NCBI RefSeq assembly: GCF_004353825.1
Contig: NZ_SMNA01000003.1
Coordinates: forward strand, 434,001-498,000
Reading direction: 5' to 3'
Source of the DNA: Occultella glacieicola
Lineage (GTDB): Bacteria > Actinomycetota > Actinomycetes > Actinomycetales > Beutenbergiaceae
Length of the DNA stretch: 64,000 nt
Made by a program: the position numbers and the translations under genes. The notes under the pieces were generated by a model. The model did not search any database and was not told the origin of the DNA. It saw only the letters and a program-made list of their open reading frames with translations. Numbering within the stretch: position 1 is the stretch's first letter; each line of letters starts with the position of its first letter. Shown in pieces: positions 49,208 through 57,976 of this stretch.

Positions 49208-49216
49208 CCCGCCGGC

Positions 49217-49618
49217 TCACTCGCCGTCGTCGCGGACGACGCGCAGGTGGCCGCGGCGGCCCGCCTGCGGGGTCGGGCGGACCTGCGTCACCGGCGCCGG
49301 CGCGGCGAACTGTCCGCGGGCCGCCGGCACGGAGGGGGGTGGCGTGGCGCGGGATGCCTCCCGGACGGCGTCGGCGAGCGCGAGGAGGTCGTCCGAGCTC
49401 GGCGGTGCCGGCTCGAACTCGGTCGCCAGTCGCACCACATCCCAGCCACGCGGCACGGTCAACCGCTCGGCGTGCGCGGCGCACAGGTCATAGGTGTGCG
49501 GTTCGGCGTGGGTGGCGAGCGGGCCGAGCACGGCCGTGGAGTCGGAGTACACGTACGTGAGCGTCGCCACGGCGGGCGCCGTGCACGCGGAACGGGTGCA
49601 GCCTCGGGTCGCTCTCAC
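49217..49618 (-). CDS. DUF3499 family protein
   Basis: 133 residues. CTRSACTAPAVATLTYVYSD near the N-terminus, with conserved Cys, then STAVLGPLATHAEPHTYDLC and HAERLTVPRGWDVVRL, are the DUF3499 pattern (Rv3258c). The C-terminal half is disordered and Pro/Ala-rich. Cys residues may bind a metal. Function unknown. GTG 49618 is 8 nt after TAGCCT with no ribosome site. It is transcribed away from the degenerate zincin gene. Confidence 0.85.
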   Translation of the reverse strand: MRATRGCTRSACTAPAVATLTYVYSDSTAVLGPLATHAEPHTYDLCAAHAERLTVPRGWDVVRLATEFEPAPPSSDDLLALADAVREASRATPPPSVPAARGQFAAPAPVTQVRPTPQAGRRGHLRVVRDDGE

Positions 49619-49626
49619 GAGATGAG

Positions 49627-49632
49627 AGGCTA
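49627..49632 (-). promoter_or_regulatory. TAGCCT -10 box for leaderless DUF3499 gene
   Basis: TAGCCT (49632-49627) ends 8 nt before GTG 49618. Confidence 0.45.
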
Positions 49633-49691
49633 CCCCCTCCCCCCGGTGTCCTCGACGATCCCACGCCGCCCGGGTCTGGCACCCTGGGGAC

Positions 49692-50171
49692 ATGAGCCAG
49701 GAACCGTCCACTCCGCCGGCGAGCGACCTCAGTCGTGTGGTGTTGCCGTCCCGTCGTGGCTCCACCCGCCGGGACCGGCGTGGCCGCGGGCTCCGGGGGC
49801 CGGTGCTGCCGCCGACGCTGCCCGGCTGGCGCACACGCGCCGAGCGGTTCGACGAGACCCTGCTCGCCACCGTCGAACGGTTGGAGAAGCATCTGGGCTC
49901 CGAACTCGACGGCGTCGAGTTCGCCGTCGAGGAGGTGCCCCCGTCCGCCCCGGCGCCGTGGGAGACCGGCGCCGTCCCCTTGGGGCGGTACTTCCCGGCC
50001 GACCCCGCGGCCGGCCTCAGCCACCGGATCGTCGTCTACCGGCGGCCGGTGGTCGGTCGGTCAGCGGACGCCGACGACGTCACGGCCCTGGTCCGCGACG
50101 TCCTGGTGGAGCAACTCGCACAGATGCTCGGGCGCGACCCCGAGGACATCGATCCGACCTACCGGGACTGA
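49692..50171 (+). CDS. Metallopeptidase-family (zincin-like) protein with degenerate active site
   Basis: 159 residues. The protein fits the small metallopeptidase family next to DUF3499 (Rv3259 type): basic linker, then WRTRAERFDETLLATVERLEKHL, FAVEEVPP, RIVVYRRPV and VRDVLVEQLAQMLGRDPEDID. The helix that should carry HExxH reads VEQLAQML, so both His ligands are absent. Catalysis is therefore unlikely, and a binding role is more probable. CTGGGGAC is upstream of the ATG. Convergent with the DUF5719 gene. Confidence 0.8.
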   Translation: MSQEPSTPPASDLSRVVLPSRRGSTRRDRRGRGLRGPVLPPTLPGWRTRAERFDETLLATVERLEKHLGSELDGVEFAVEEVPPSAPAPWETGAVPLGRYFPADPAAGLSHRIVVYRRPVVGRSADADDVTALVRDVLVEQLAQMLGRDPEDIDPTYRD

Positions 50172-50189
50172 GGTTCCGCGCGTTCCGGC

Positions 50190-51743
50190 TCAGGGACCGA
50201 GCCGCACCGCGACGCTCTGCTCCTCGTCGGCATCCGGGGTGAGGGGGATCATGGTGAGGAGTTCACCGTCGGCGGCCTGCGCGGTCAGCGCGGCGGTGGC
50301 GAGGACCGCGGTGCCGCTCACTTCGACGGCGACGGCGTCGGCCAGGTCGATCCGGTCGGTGACGCCCGTGCTGGTCCCGGCCTCGAGGTCGATCTCGACG
50401 GGGTCGCCGGTCCGGCCGGCGGCGTTCACGGTGCGCAGCGTGACCGTCTGGGGCTCGTCCAGCGGGTTCGTGAGGGCCACGCCGGCCTCATCCACCACCG
50501 AACCGAGCCCGGGAAGGGTGAGCATCCCGTGGTCGACCGCGGTCCGCGCCGGCACCCAGGCCCGGTCCAGCACCGGCTGGTCCGGGTCGAGCTCGCCGGC
50601 AACACCGAGCCGGGTGATCATGGCGGCGCCCGTGACCGGCTGGTCGGCGCGCACCCGCACCGTCCAGGACCCGGCGGGTATCCCCGCCAGCGACACGTCG
50701 ACGACCGATCCCGCCTCGAGGATCATGTCCTCGGTGCCGGCGAGGACCTCCTCGCCGTCGGCCCCGAGCAGGGACACCGTGGCCGTGGTGGGCGACTCAT
50801 TGGGATTCGCGAGCCGGACCACGGACGGCTCCGGTGCCGTGGGGTCCGCCTCCGGCAGTGGCACCGGGCCGATGGTCAGGTCCGGGCCGGGGTCGGCCGA
50901 GGCCGTCACCACATCGGTACCCGCGGGCACCACGCCGTTGAGCGCGCTGTCCTGGATCTCGGCGGTCAGCCGCCCGCCGTCGGCGGTGACCCGGACCGCC
51001 ATCCGCGGTTCGAGGGACAGGGACTCGAGCAGGATCGACTCGGCGGCGCCGGGCCCCACGAGGATGGGGTTGCCCGCGCTGACCTGACCGGCCGCCCCCC
51101 AGATGTCCACGCTCGCAGCGACCGGGGTGTCTCCTGGGTTCGTCAGCGTCAGCCGGGCGCTCGAGCCGAGTTCGGTCGCCCCGCCCACCAGCCAGATGCT
51201 GGAGGAGGGCGCCTGGCACTCGGATGCCGTCAGGCCGCGCAGGTCGCCGCTGTCGAGCCTGGCCGCCGATGCGCCGGCCGCGAGCGCGGTGGCGGTCCCA
51301 TCCGGTTCGGCGCGGAGCACGGCCGGCCCGCTCGGGTCGCTCTGGCTCAGGTAGCGGACGTCCCCGGTGGCCGGCACCTCGATCGGGTCGGCGCCGATGG
51401 CCGACCAGGTCGCGGCAGGCGCCTCACGGCCGTCACGACCCAGCACCACGGCCTCCGCCACGGCGGCGAGCTCCACGCCACCGGAGCCGAACTCGTCGTC
51501 GTAGTCGATGTCCGCGCCGTCATCGGTGGCCAGGCGTGGGGGGCCGGAGCAGACCAGCGACAGCGGGCCGGCGCCGACGTCGATCTCCGGAGGCGGGACG
51601 GTCGTGACCTCCGGCGGTGGGGAGAGAGTCGCCGCGCCGACCACCACCCCGGTGAGGCCGAGCACGATCAGGCCGGTGGTCGCGGCGCCCACCCCACGGG
51701 CCACGGCCCGAAGGCGCGGGTTGAGACGAGGCGTCGACGGCAT
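50190..51743 (-). CDS. DUF5719 family secreted/membrane-anchored protein
   Basis: 517 residues. A single N-terminal transmembrane segment (about 18-41: GAATTGLIVLGLTGVVVGAA) anchors an extracytoplasmic beta-rich protein with repeated segments such as SVVRLANPNESPTTATVSLLG and EAGVALTNPLDEPQTVTLRT. These look like repeated immunoglobulin-like beta units. DUF5719 is always next to the large GT2 protein. Start ATG 51743 overlaps its stop by 1 nt (TGATG), so the pair is coupled. Function unknown; an envelope glycosylation partner is inferred. Confidence 0.82.
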   Translation of the reverse strand: MPSTPRLNPRLRAVARGVGAATTGLIVLGLTGVVVGAATLSPPPEVTTVPPPEIDVGAGPLSLVCSGPPRLATDDGADIDYDDEFGSGGVELAAVAEAVVLGRDGREAPAATWSAIGADPIEVPATGDVRYLSQSDPSGPAVLRAEPDGTATALAAGASAARLDSGDLRGLTASECQAPSSSIWLVGGATELGSSARLTLTNPGDTPVAASVDIWGAAGQVSAGNPILVGPGAAESILLESLSLEPRMAVRVTADGGRLTAEIQDSALNGVVPAGTDVVTASADPGPDLTIGPVPLPEADPTAPEPSVVRLANPNESPTTATVSLLGADGEEVLAGTEDMILEAGSVVDVSLAGIPAGSWTVRVRADQPVTGAAMITRLGVAGELDPDQPVLDRAWVPARTAVDHGMLTLPGLGSVVDEAGVALTNPLDEPQTVTLRTVNAAGRTGDPVEIDLEAGTSTGVTDRIDLADAVAVEVSGTAVLATAALTAQAADGELLTMIPLTPDADEEQSVAVRLGP

Positions 51744-54700
51744 CAGGTGTCCTCCAGCCGGCGGCGCCGGGTCGGCAGCGCGAGCAGCACGGTGAGCGTG
51801 AGGATCACGATGGTGACCACCCGCCAGGGCGCGTGCAGCGCGGGTTCGTAGCGTGCCTCGATGGTCCCGACGGCGCCGTCCGGGATGCTGAACGCCTGCC
51901 GCCAGTCCACCTCGACGGACCGCAGCGGTTGTCCGCCGATCCAGGCCCGCCAGGCCGGGTCGGCCCGTTCCGCGAGGATGAGGGTCCGGCCCGTCCCGGT
52001 CACCGGGATCCGTCCCTCTGCGGTGACGCCGGAGGAGGGCACGGTGACCGGCGCCGTCCCGGCGTCGTCGACCACCTGGGCCCGGCCGACCGAGGTGTCG
52101 GTGCTGCCCTCGCCGAGATTGACGCGCCAGATCACGCCGCTGTCGTTCTCGGTCACCCGGTCCAGACCGAGAACCGAGTCCAGCAACGCCACCAGCCGGC
52201 CGCGTTCGGTGGGGTCGGCGAGGACGCCGCTGGCGTTCGCCTCCGCGGACGGCACGACCACGACCGCGACGGCGTGGGTCGCCAGGGCGGCGGCTGCGTC
52301 CGTCGCGGAGCCGGATGCGAGAGCGGCGACGAGCTCGGCCAGGTCGGCGTCCGCGGCGTCCAGGACCTCCGGGTCGGCCGGGTCGGTGGCCGACTCGACC
52401 CGCACCAGGCCCGCGAGCGCGACGGCGCTCGCGGTCTCGGTCAGTTGTGGGCCGTCGCCGCGCCACAACTGGGTGTCCAGGCCGTCCGCCGTGGGGGTCA
52501 GCGCCAGGACCCGGGCGCCCTGTGGCGGCTGCTGCACCTCGATGCCGAGTGCGGGGACCGGTTCGGCGGTCCGTGCGGTGATCCGGATCAGGGCAGCGGG
52601 CTCGGTGCCGTTGCGTTCGGCCAACACCCGGGACGTCCACAGGGTCGCCGAGCACACCAGCCCGACCACCACGACGATGGTGGCCACGACCGCGGCCGGC
52701 TGGCGCCAGCCGAAGCTCACCTGCCGGAGGCTGCCCTTGAGCCCGTCGACGGCGCCGAGCGTTGCGGCGAGCAGCCCGAGCAGCACCAGGGACGTGCCCG
52801 GCCCGGCCCAGCCGTGGACCACCACGTCCCCGTCGGTGCCGGCGCCCTGGCCGATGCCGACCGGGACCCGTACCGCGACCGCCGCGGTGAGCACCCCGAC
52901 CGCCACCAGGAGCCAGGCGATCCGGATCGCCCGGGCCCGACCGGCGCCTCGGAACAGGGCGAGCACGGCCGCGGCGAGGACCGTTCCGGAGGCGATCAGC
53001 GGCACCACGGTCGCTGCCGTGCCACCCAGGAACTGCACCGCGGTCGGGGCCGCCGGCCAGCCGAGGAGCGCGAGCCACCCGGGCCCGGGATCGGAGCCGA
53101 ACGGTACCCCGGGGTCGGCGAAGATCAGGCGCCATCCCCCGTCGTCGGCGGTGGCCAGTGCGTGCGACAACAGCGGGCCGAACACCACCAGCGCGGGTAG
53201 TGCCACCAGCACGAGACGCTTCCGTCCGACGGCGAGGTTGCGCCGGCGCCCGAGTGCGAGGGCGAGCACGATGAGCGCGAGGACGCCCGCGGGCAGCAGT
53301 GCCGGTGCGCCGGCGCAGGCGATCGTGAAGGCGAGGCCGGCCGCGGCGGCCGCGCCCAGGGACCCGATGTTGGAGGTCCGGGTGACCACGGTGGCGGCCT
53401 CGGGCTCATCCTCGGCCAGGTAGCCGTCGGCGGTGTTCGAGGCGATCACGGGTGGCTCGTCAGAGTCCCAGGCACCGAGGTGGGCGCGTGCGGGTACCGG
53501 CCGTCGGACCGCGGCCGTGGACTCCTCGCTCGTCGGGTCCTCGCTGCCGTCGCCGCCGGCGTCCGAGAGCTCCGTCGGCTCCTCGGCGGATACCTCCGCG
53601 GGGTCGGCCGCCTCGGGGTCCGCCAGGGCGGCCAGCCGAGCCCGTTTCGCCTCGCCGGACATGACGCCGTCCCGGGCGCTCGAGCGTGGTGAGACCCGCT
53701 GCGCCCCGACCATCCCGGAGACGATCACGTCCCGGCGGTCCAGGCCGAGCGCCCGCATGACACCGAGGGCGACGAACGGCAGGGCGAGGTGGGCGATGAC
53801 CGCGCCCAGGCGGCCCTCACCGAGGCCCAGCAGCAGCGGCGGGCCGAGCGCCCACGCGAGCGCGGCCCAGGCCCGCAACAGCACGGCGCGGGTGGCGACG
53901 CCGGCGGCGAACCAGCCACCGAGTGCGGCGAGCGGCATGGCCGCCACGAGCAGTACCGCGATGCTGATGCGCATCGGCGTGCCGAGGGGGCCACCCGTGA
54001 GCAGCGAGAGCACACCGAGGATCCCGAGGAAGGGGTCCGGCGGGCCCGCGTGACCGTCTCCGGTGCCGATCCAGGGGGCGAGCGCCGCGTCCCAGATCTG
54101 CGCGAACGTCCCGTCCACCGGTGCCAGCGCTCCGCCGAGCAACGCGCCGGAGAAGGCCACCGGCGCCATGGTCAGCAGGCTGAGGGCGGTGACGAGCAGG
54201 AGAACCACCCCGAGGGTGAGTCGGCGGCGCAGCGCCACGGCGGCCCGCTCGGCCATCTCCAGTTCACTGGGGGCCCGGCTGGCCCGGCGCTCCGTCGCGG
54301 CCTGCAGTCGGCGGTCCCAGCGCAGCCGCACCACGTCCCACCAGGAGGCTTGCAGTGGGCGTAACCGTCGGTAGGGCAGCTTCCGGGTGGCGGAGCCACG
54401 ACGGCGGGCCGCGGAGATCGCCCGCGGGTGTGCCAGCACCCCCAGTGGCGCCAGGAATTCCTCGCCGGCCAGTTCGAGTTCCTTGGTGGCGACCCGCCAG
54501 AGCGCCCGGACCGGTGCCGCGACGATCGCGGCGAGCGCCACCAGGGGGGCCAGCACCACCGGGACCTGGGTGAGCCGCACGTGCAGGATCGCCTGCCGTC
54601 GCGCACGGTACGAGTGACGGGGCTCGGGAGCGCGTGGCTCCAGGGTGCGGGAGCCGTCCGCCTCCCGCAGGCCGAAGTATCCCGAGCGGGCGTGGCGAAC

Positions 54701-55444
54701 GACCGCGCCGGGGACCACGACCACCCGATGTCCCGCGAGCCGGGCCCGACGGGAGAGGTCCCGTCCGTCCAGGAATGGTCCGAGAGCCGGGTCCGGACCA
54801 CGCAGTTGCCGCCACACGGCCGCATCGATCAGCATGCCGGCCGTGCCGACGGCGTAGATGTCCTCGCGGCCGTCGTGCTGCCCCTGATCGACCTCGCCGT
54901 CCTCGATGCCGGTGAAACGCTGGCCGTCGAACGTTGCGCTGACACCCACGGAGATCAGCCGGTCGGGCTCGTCCCAGTCCACCTGCTTGGCGCCGGCGAT
55001 CGCGATCGCCCGGCTCCCCTCGACGGCACCGAGGAGCTCGGCCAGGGCCCCGGGCTCCGGTGCCGAGTCGTCGTGGAGCAGCCACAGCCACCGGCGTGCG
55101 CGGGCGGCCGCCACGGTCGGATCGCCCTCGGCCGGGCCGAGCCCTCCCTCGGCCAGGGCGCGCCGCACGGCCGCGCCGAAGGTCCGCGCACCCGCCGTCG
55201 GAACGATCGTGAAACCTTCCGGCGCCAGGCCCGCCTCGCTCGCGGCGTCGCGCATTGCGGTGGAGTCGGCAGCGGCCCTCGACCCGAGCGCCGCGATCAG
55301 GATGTGGTCGGGTTGCGTGCGCTGGGCCGCCAGAGCGGCCAGCGTGGTCGGCAGGTACGGGGAGTCCGCCGCGCCCACCACGACGGCGAGCGTGTTCCAG
55401 GCTGGAGTGGTGGTGGTGTGATCGTCCGCGGCGTCGGCCTTCAT
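51743..55444 (-). CDS. Giant GT2 glycosyltransferase with polytopic membrane domain
   Basis: 1233 residues. Residues about 15-270 form a GT2 domain (LAVVVGAADSPYLPTTLAAL, LLHDDSAPEPGALAEL, FLDGRDLSRRARLAGH). About twelve transmembrane helices follow, interrupted by an acidic disordered region (about 600-700). The last part has a beta-rich extracytoplasmic domain (VNLGEGSTDTSVGRAQVVDD) and a final helix. This whole layout is conserved in actinobacteria next to DUF5719 and whiB2 (Rv3267/Rv3268 surroundings). Substrate unknown; polymer or protein glycosylation at the outer face is inferred. Start: ATG 55444; a TTG 12 codons upstream is less likely. Confidence 0.8.
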   Translation of the reverse strand: MKADAADDHTTTTPAWNTLAVVVGAADSPYLPTTLAALAAQRTQPDHILIAALGSRAAADSTAMRDAASEAGLAPEGFTIVPTAGARTFGAAVRRALAEGGLGPAEGDPTVAAARARRWLWLLHDDSAPEPGALAELLGAVEGSRAIAIAGAKQVDWDEPDRLISVGVSATFDGQRFTGIEDGEVDQGQHDGREDIYAVGTAGMLIDAAVWRQLRGPDPALGPFLDGRDLSRRARLAGHRVVVVPGAVVRHARSGYFGLREADGSRTLEPRAPEPRHSYRARRQAILHVRLTQVPVVLAPLVALAAIVAAPVRALWRVATKELELAGEEFLAPLGVLAHPRAISAARRRGSATRKLPYRRLRPLQASWWDVVRLRWDRRLQAATERRASRAPSELEMAERAAVALRRRLTLGVVLLLVTALSLLTMAPVAFSGALLGGALAPVDGTFAQIWDAALAPWIGTGDGHAGPPDPFLGILGVLSLLTGGPLGTPMRISIAVLLVAAMPLAALGGWFAAGVATRAVLLRAWAALAWALGPPLLLGLGEGRLGAVIAHLALPFVALGVMRALGLDRRDVIVSGMVGAQRVSPRSSARDGVMSGEAKRARLAALADPEAADPAEVSAEEPTELSDAGGDGSEDPTSEESTAAVRRPVPARAHLGAWDSDEPPVIASNTADGYLAEDEPEAATVVTRTSNIGSLGAAAAAGLAFTIACAGAPALLPAGVLALIVLALALGRRRNLAVGRKRLVLVALPALVVFGPLLSHALATADDGGWRLIFADPGVPFGSDPGPGWLALLGWPAAPTAVQFLGGTAATVVPLIASGTVLAAAVLALFRGAGRARAIRIAWLLVAVGVLTAAVAVRVPVGIGQGAGTDGDVVVHGWAGPGTSLVLLGLLAATLGAVDGLKGSLRQVSFGWRQPAAVVATIVVVVGLVCSATLWTSRVLAERNGTEPAALIRITARTAEPVPALGIEVQQPPQGARVLALTPTADGLDTQLWRGDGPQLTETASAVALAGLVRVESATDPADPEVLDAADADLAELVAALASGSATDAAAALATHAVAVVVVPSAEANASGVLADPTERGRLVALLDSVLGLDRVTENDSGVIWRVNLGEGSTDTSVGRAQVVDDAGTAPVTVPSSGVTAEGRIPVTGTGRTLILAERADPAWRAWIGGQPLRSVEVDWRQAFSIPDGAVGTIEARYEPALHAPWRVVTIVILTLTVLLALPTRRRRLEDT

Positions 55445-55476
55445 ACTGCTTTCACTCGGCGAACGCCGAGACCCGC

Positions 55477-55806
55477 TCAAATCGCTCGGCGCTTGAGCTT
55501 GCGACGCTCACGCTCGGACAGACCGCCCCAGATCCCGAACCGCTCGTCGTGCTCGAGCGCGTACTCCAGGCACTCGACCCGGACCTCGCATGAGACGCAG
55601 ACCCGCTTGGCCTCCCGGGTCGACCCGCCCTTCTCGGGAAAGAAGGCCTCGGGATCGGTCTGCGCGCAGAGCGCCCGCTCCTGCCAGGACAGCGCGCCGT
55701 CATCGTCGACGTAGCCGTCCACCGGGAAAGCGAGTTCCATGCGTGGGGCCGGGACCGGCTGCGGAATACCGTTGGTGAGCGGACCCTCTCCCAGAATGTT
55801 CCACAC
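55477..55806 (-). CDS. whiB: WhiB2/WhmD-type Fe-S transcriptional regulator
   Basis: 109 residues. Four [4Fe-4S] cluster cysteines: C in RALCAQTD, then CVSC and C in VRVEC. AFFPEKGGSTREAKR and the turn GIWGGLSERERRKLKRR are WhiB hallmarks. The body is nearly the same as mycobacterial WhiB2 (WhmD), a septation and division regulator. GTG 55806 has GGGG upstream. An internal ATG at 55740 (MELAFPVD) would give 87 residues, closer to the usual length, so the start is uncertain. Divergent from the TIGR03089 gene, which shares an upstream region. Confidence 0.93.
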   Translation of the reverse strand: MWNILGEGPLTNGIPQPVPAPRMELAFPVDGYVDDDGALSWQERALCAQTDPEAFFPEKGGSTREAKRVCVSCEVRVECLEYALEHDERFGIWGGLSERERRKLKRRAI

Positions 55807-55868
55807 GGCTTACCCCAATCGTCGTACATGCCCCTGCTGCCGCGCCCAGTACGGGCGCTTGCATTGAA

Positions 55869-55882
55869 TTACAACCGTGTAA
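55869..55882. promoter_or_regulatory. Inverted repeat TTACA-ACCG-TGTAA in the whiB/TIGR03089 divergent region
   Basis: Perfect 5-bp arms with a 4-bp spacer, in the only AT-rich patch of this intergenic region, about 63 bp upstream of whiB and 75 bp upstream of the TIGR03089 ATG. The position suits an operator for either or both genes. Confidence 0.45.
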
Positions 55883-55943
55883 CACGCCCGAGTCAAGCCG
55901 AGAGGTCGGATCGGTGCCACTCTCCGGCGTGTCGTACACGGCC

Positions 55944-55949
55944 TACGCT
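55944..55949 (+). promoter_or_regulatory. TACGCT -10 box for leaderless TIGR03089 gene
   Basis: TACGCT ends 7 nt before ATG 55957. No ribosome site is seen; ATG 55951 would be only 1 nt after the box. Confidence 0.4.
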
Positions 55950-55956
55950 CATGGGT

Positions 55957-56766
55957 ATGGCTCACGATACGTCCCTCGAATCGGTCGGCGACCTGGTCGA
56001 GTTCTGGCAGCGCGTCGACTCGGCCTCGCCGCGGCTGACCTGGTACGGGGCCGACGGCGAACGCGTTGAACTCTCCGGACGTGTGCTGGCGAACTGGGTC
56101 GTCAAGGCGACCAACCTGCTCACCGAGGAGGCGGTCGCCGGCCCGGGTGTGGTGGTCGGGGTGGATCTGCCGGTGCACTGGCGCGCGCTCGTCTGGTCGC
56201 TGGCCACCCTGCAGGCCGGGGCCGCGGTGAACCTTGCCGGCGAGGGCGGCGCGGATCCGGTCCCGAGAGCCGAGGCCGGCGGCCCGGAGGCGGACACCGT
56301 CGTCACGGACCGCCCGGTGGGCGCGCACCAGCGCGTTCGTGCAGGTGGGAGCGTCATCGCGGTCGCCCTGCCGGCGCTCGCGAGGGCGTTCGAGGGCACC
56401 CTCGATCGTGGAGTGATCGACGGCGCCGCGGACCTGATGACCTACCCCGACGTGCTCGCCCTGCCTCCGGACGTCGATCCTGACGCGCCTGCGGTCGAGG
56501 ACGCCACGCACGCCGGTCTGCTCGCCTGGGCGCGGAGGGTGGCGGCTAGCGCTCCGGTCCCCGGTGCCGGCCGGCCAGCGTCGGAGGATCTCCCCGGCTC
56601 GCCGACATCCGGACCTCGCGCCCTGGTGACCGCGACCGATCAACGTGTGGTCCTGGCCACGGCGCTTGCGGTGTGGGCCGAGGGTGGCTCGGTCGTGCTC
56701 GTAGCCGGAGAGCGCTCCGACGCCGAACTCGCCCGGCTCGCCGACGTCGAGACGGCCACCCGGTGA
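55957..56766 (+). CDS. TIGR03089 family protein (acyl-adenylate-forming fold relative)
   Basis: 269 residues, starting MAHDTSLESVGDLVEFWQRV. PRLTWYGADGERVELSGRVL, GVVVGVDLPVHWRALVWSLA and LATLQAGAAVNL are its conserved blocks. They recall the N-terminal subdomain of AMP-dependent ligases (adenylate-forming enzymes), but the P-loop TSGTTG-type motif and C-terminal domain are missing. Activity as a ligase is therefore unlikely. Homologues are fixed beside whiB2/manA in actinobacteria (Rv3268). Function unknown. Probably leaderless. Confidence 0.78.
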   Translation: MAHDTSLESVGDLVEFWQRVDSASPRLTWYGADGERVELSGRVLANWVVKATNLLTEEAVAGPGVVVGVDLPVHWRALVWSLATLQAGAAVNLAGEGGADPVPRAEAGGPEADTVVTDRPVGAHQRVRAGGSVIAVALPALARAFEGTLDRGVIDGAADLMTYPDVLALPPDVDPDAPAVEDATHAGLLAWARRVAASAPVPGAGRPASEDLPGSPTSGPRALVTATDQRVVLATALAVWAEGGSVVLVAGERSDAELARLADVETATR

Positions 56767-56788
56767 CGATGCAGGCCGGGCGTGTCGC

Positions 56789-57976
56789 TCAGGGCACCCC
56801 GGCCTGAGCCAGGCGCCCCGTTCCCGAGAGCCGCACCGCACCCTCGTCCGCGGCCACGAACACACACTGTCCGCGGGTCACGGTCAGACCCGCCGGGTCG
56901 ACGTCGGAGGTCACGGCAACCTCGCCGTCCAGGCACAACAGCAGGCGCGGCCCGCGGCCGGGGATCCGGCGACGGTGCTCGCCGTCCAGGGTCGCGACCG
57001 AGAGCTCGAAGTCGTCGACCGGGGCGTAGTAGACACCGGTGCACTCGTCGAACATCTCGGGGGCGATCCGGATCGGCGGGGCGGCGACCCAGTCGATGGT
57101 CGCCAGGACCTCGGGGATGTCGACACGCTTGGGCGTCAGGCCGGCGCGCAGCACGTTGTCGGAGTTCGCCATGAGTTCGACGGCGAAGCCGCTCAGGTAG
57201 GCGTGGACGCCGCCGGCCGGCACGAACATCGCCTCGCCGGGGTGCAGCGTCACCGGGTTGAGCAGGAGCGCAGCCACCGACCCCGGGTCCCCGGGGTAGG
57301 CGGCGGAGAGGTTGGCCACGATCGTGTCCGTGCGCTCCGAAGGGGAGCGCCCGTCTCCCAACCGGGCCACGCACGCGGCCGCCGTCTCCTCGACGGCGGA
57401 GGTTGCGCCGTCGGATCCATGGACGAGGAGGTGCGTGAACGCCTCGCGCACGCCGGACGCCGTCGGGCTGGCCTGCAGGTGCCCGCGCATCACCTCGGCG
57501 AGCGGGGTGTCCAGTCCCTTCAGGAGCTCCGCGGCGCGGCGCGGCGCCCGGAACCCGCTGACGGCCTCGAAGTCCGTGAGCGCGTAGACGAGTTCGGGCT
57601 TGTGGTTCGCGTCGGCGTAGGTGCGCAGCAGGGGGTCGACGCCGGCGGCCTGCTCCCGCGCGTGCCCGGCCTGTGCCTGGTTCAGGTCCGGGTGCACCTG
57701 CAGCGAGAGCGGCCGCACCGGGGCGATGACCTTGAGCAGATAGGGCAGCGTCGGCCCGAAGCGGGCGACGATGTCGAGGCCGAGGATCCGGCTCGGGTCG
57801 CCGGCCAGGTGGGTGCGCAGCTCGCCGTCGTCGGCGAGCACCGAGGGCGCGGACGGGTGCGCCCCGAACCAGAGTTCGGCGACCGGTCGGTCGGTCGCCG
57901 ACGCACCGAGGAACTCCGGGATGACGGTGGGCGAGCCCCAGGCGTAGTCGCGGGGCGAGCCGGTGAGGGCCCTCAC
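56789..57976 (-). CDS. manA: Mannose-6-phosphate isomerase, class I
   Basis: 395 residues. The zinc-site motif LSLQVHPDLNQAQAG (Gln, His) near residue 95, then HKPELVYAL (Glu) and VPAGGVHAYLSGFAVELMANSDNV (His) give the type I PMI zinc ligands. The opening NTRDYAWG-type sequence reads GSPRDYAWGSP. It interconverts fructose-6-phosphate and mannose-6-phosphate, feeding manB. GTG 57976 overlaps the upstream epimerase stop by 4 bp. Confidence 0.94.
   Translation of the reverse strand: MRALTGSPRDYAWGSPTVIPEFLGASATDRPVAELWFGAHPSAPSVLADDGELRTHLAGDPSRILGLDIVARFGPTLPYLLKVIAPVRPLSLQVHPDLNQAQAGHAREQAAGVDPLLRTYADANHKPELVYALTDFEAVSGFRAPRRAAELLKGLDTPLAEVMRGHLQASPTASGVREAFTHLLVHGSDGATSAVEETAAACVARLGDGRSPSERTDTIVANLSAAYPGDPGSVAALLLNPVTLHPGEAMFVPAGGVHAYLSGFAVELMANSDNVLRAGLTPKRVDIPEVLATIDWVAAPPIRIAPEMFDECTGVYYAPVDDFELSVATLDGEHRRRIPGRGPRLLLCLDGEVAVTSDVDPAGLTVTRGQCVFVAADEGAVRLSGTGRLAQAGVP

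Noticed and set aside
50190-53135. 981-codon frame extending DUF5719 upstream
   Set aside because: The upstream part is an out-of-frame shadow of the giant GT2 gene; ATG 51743 with TGATG coupling is the natural start.
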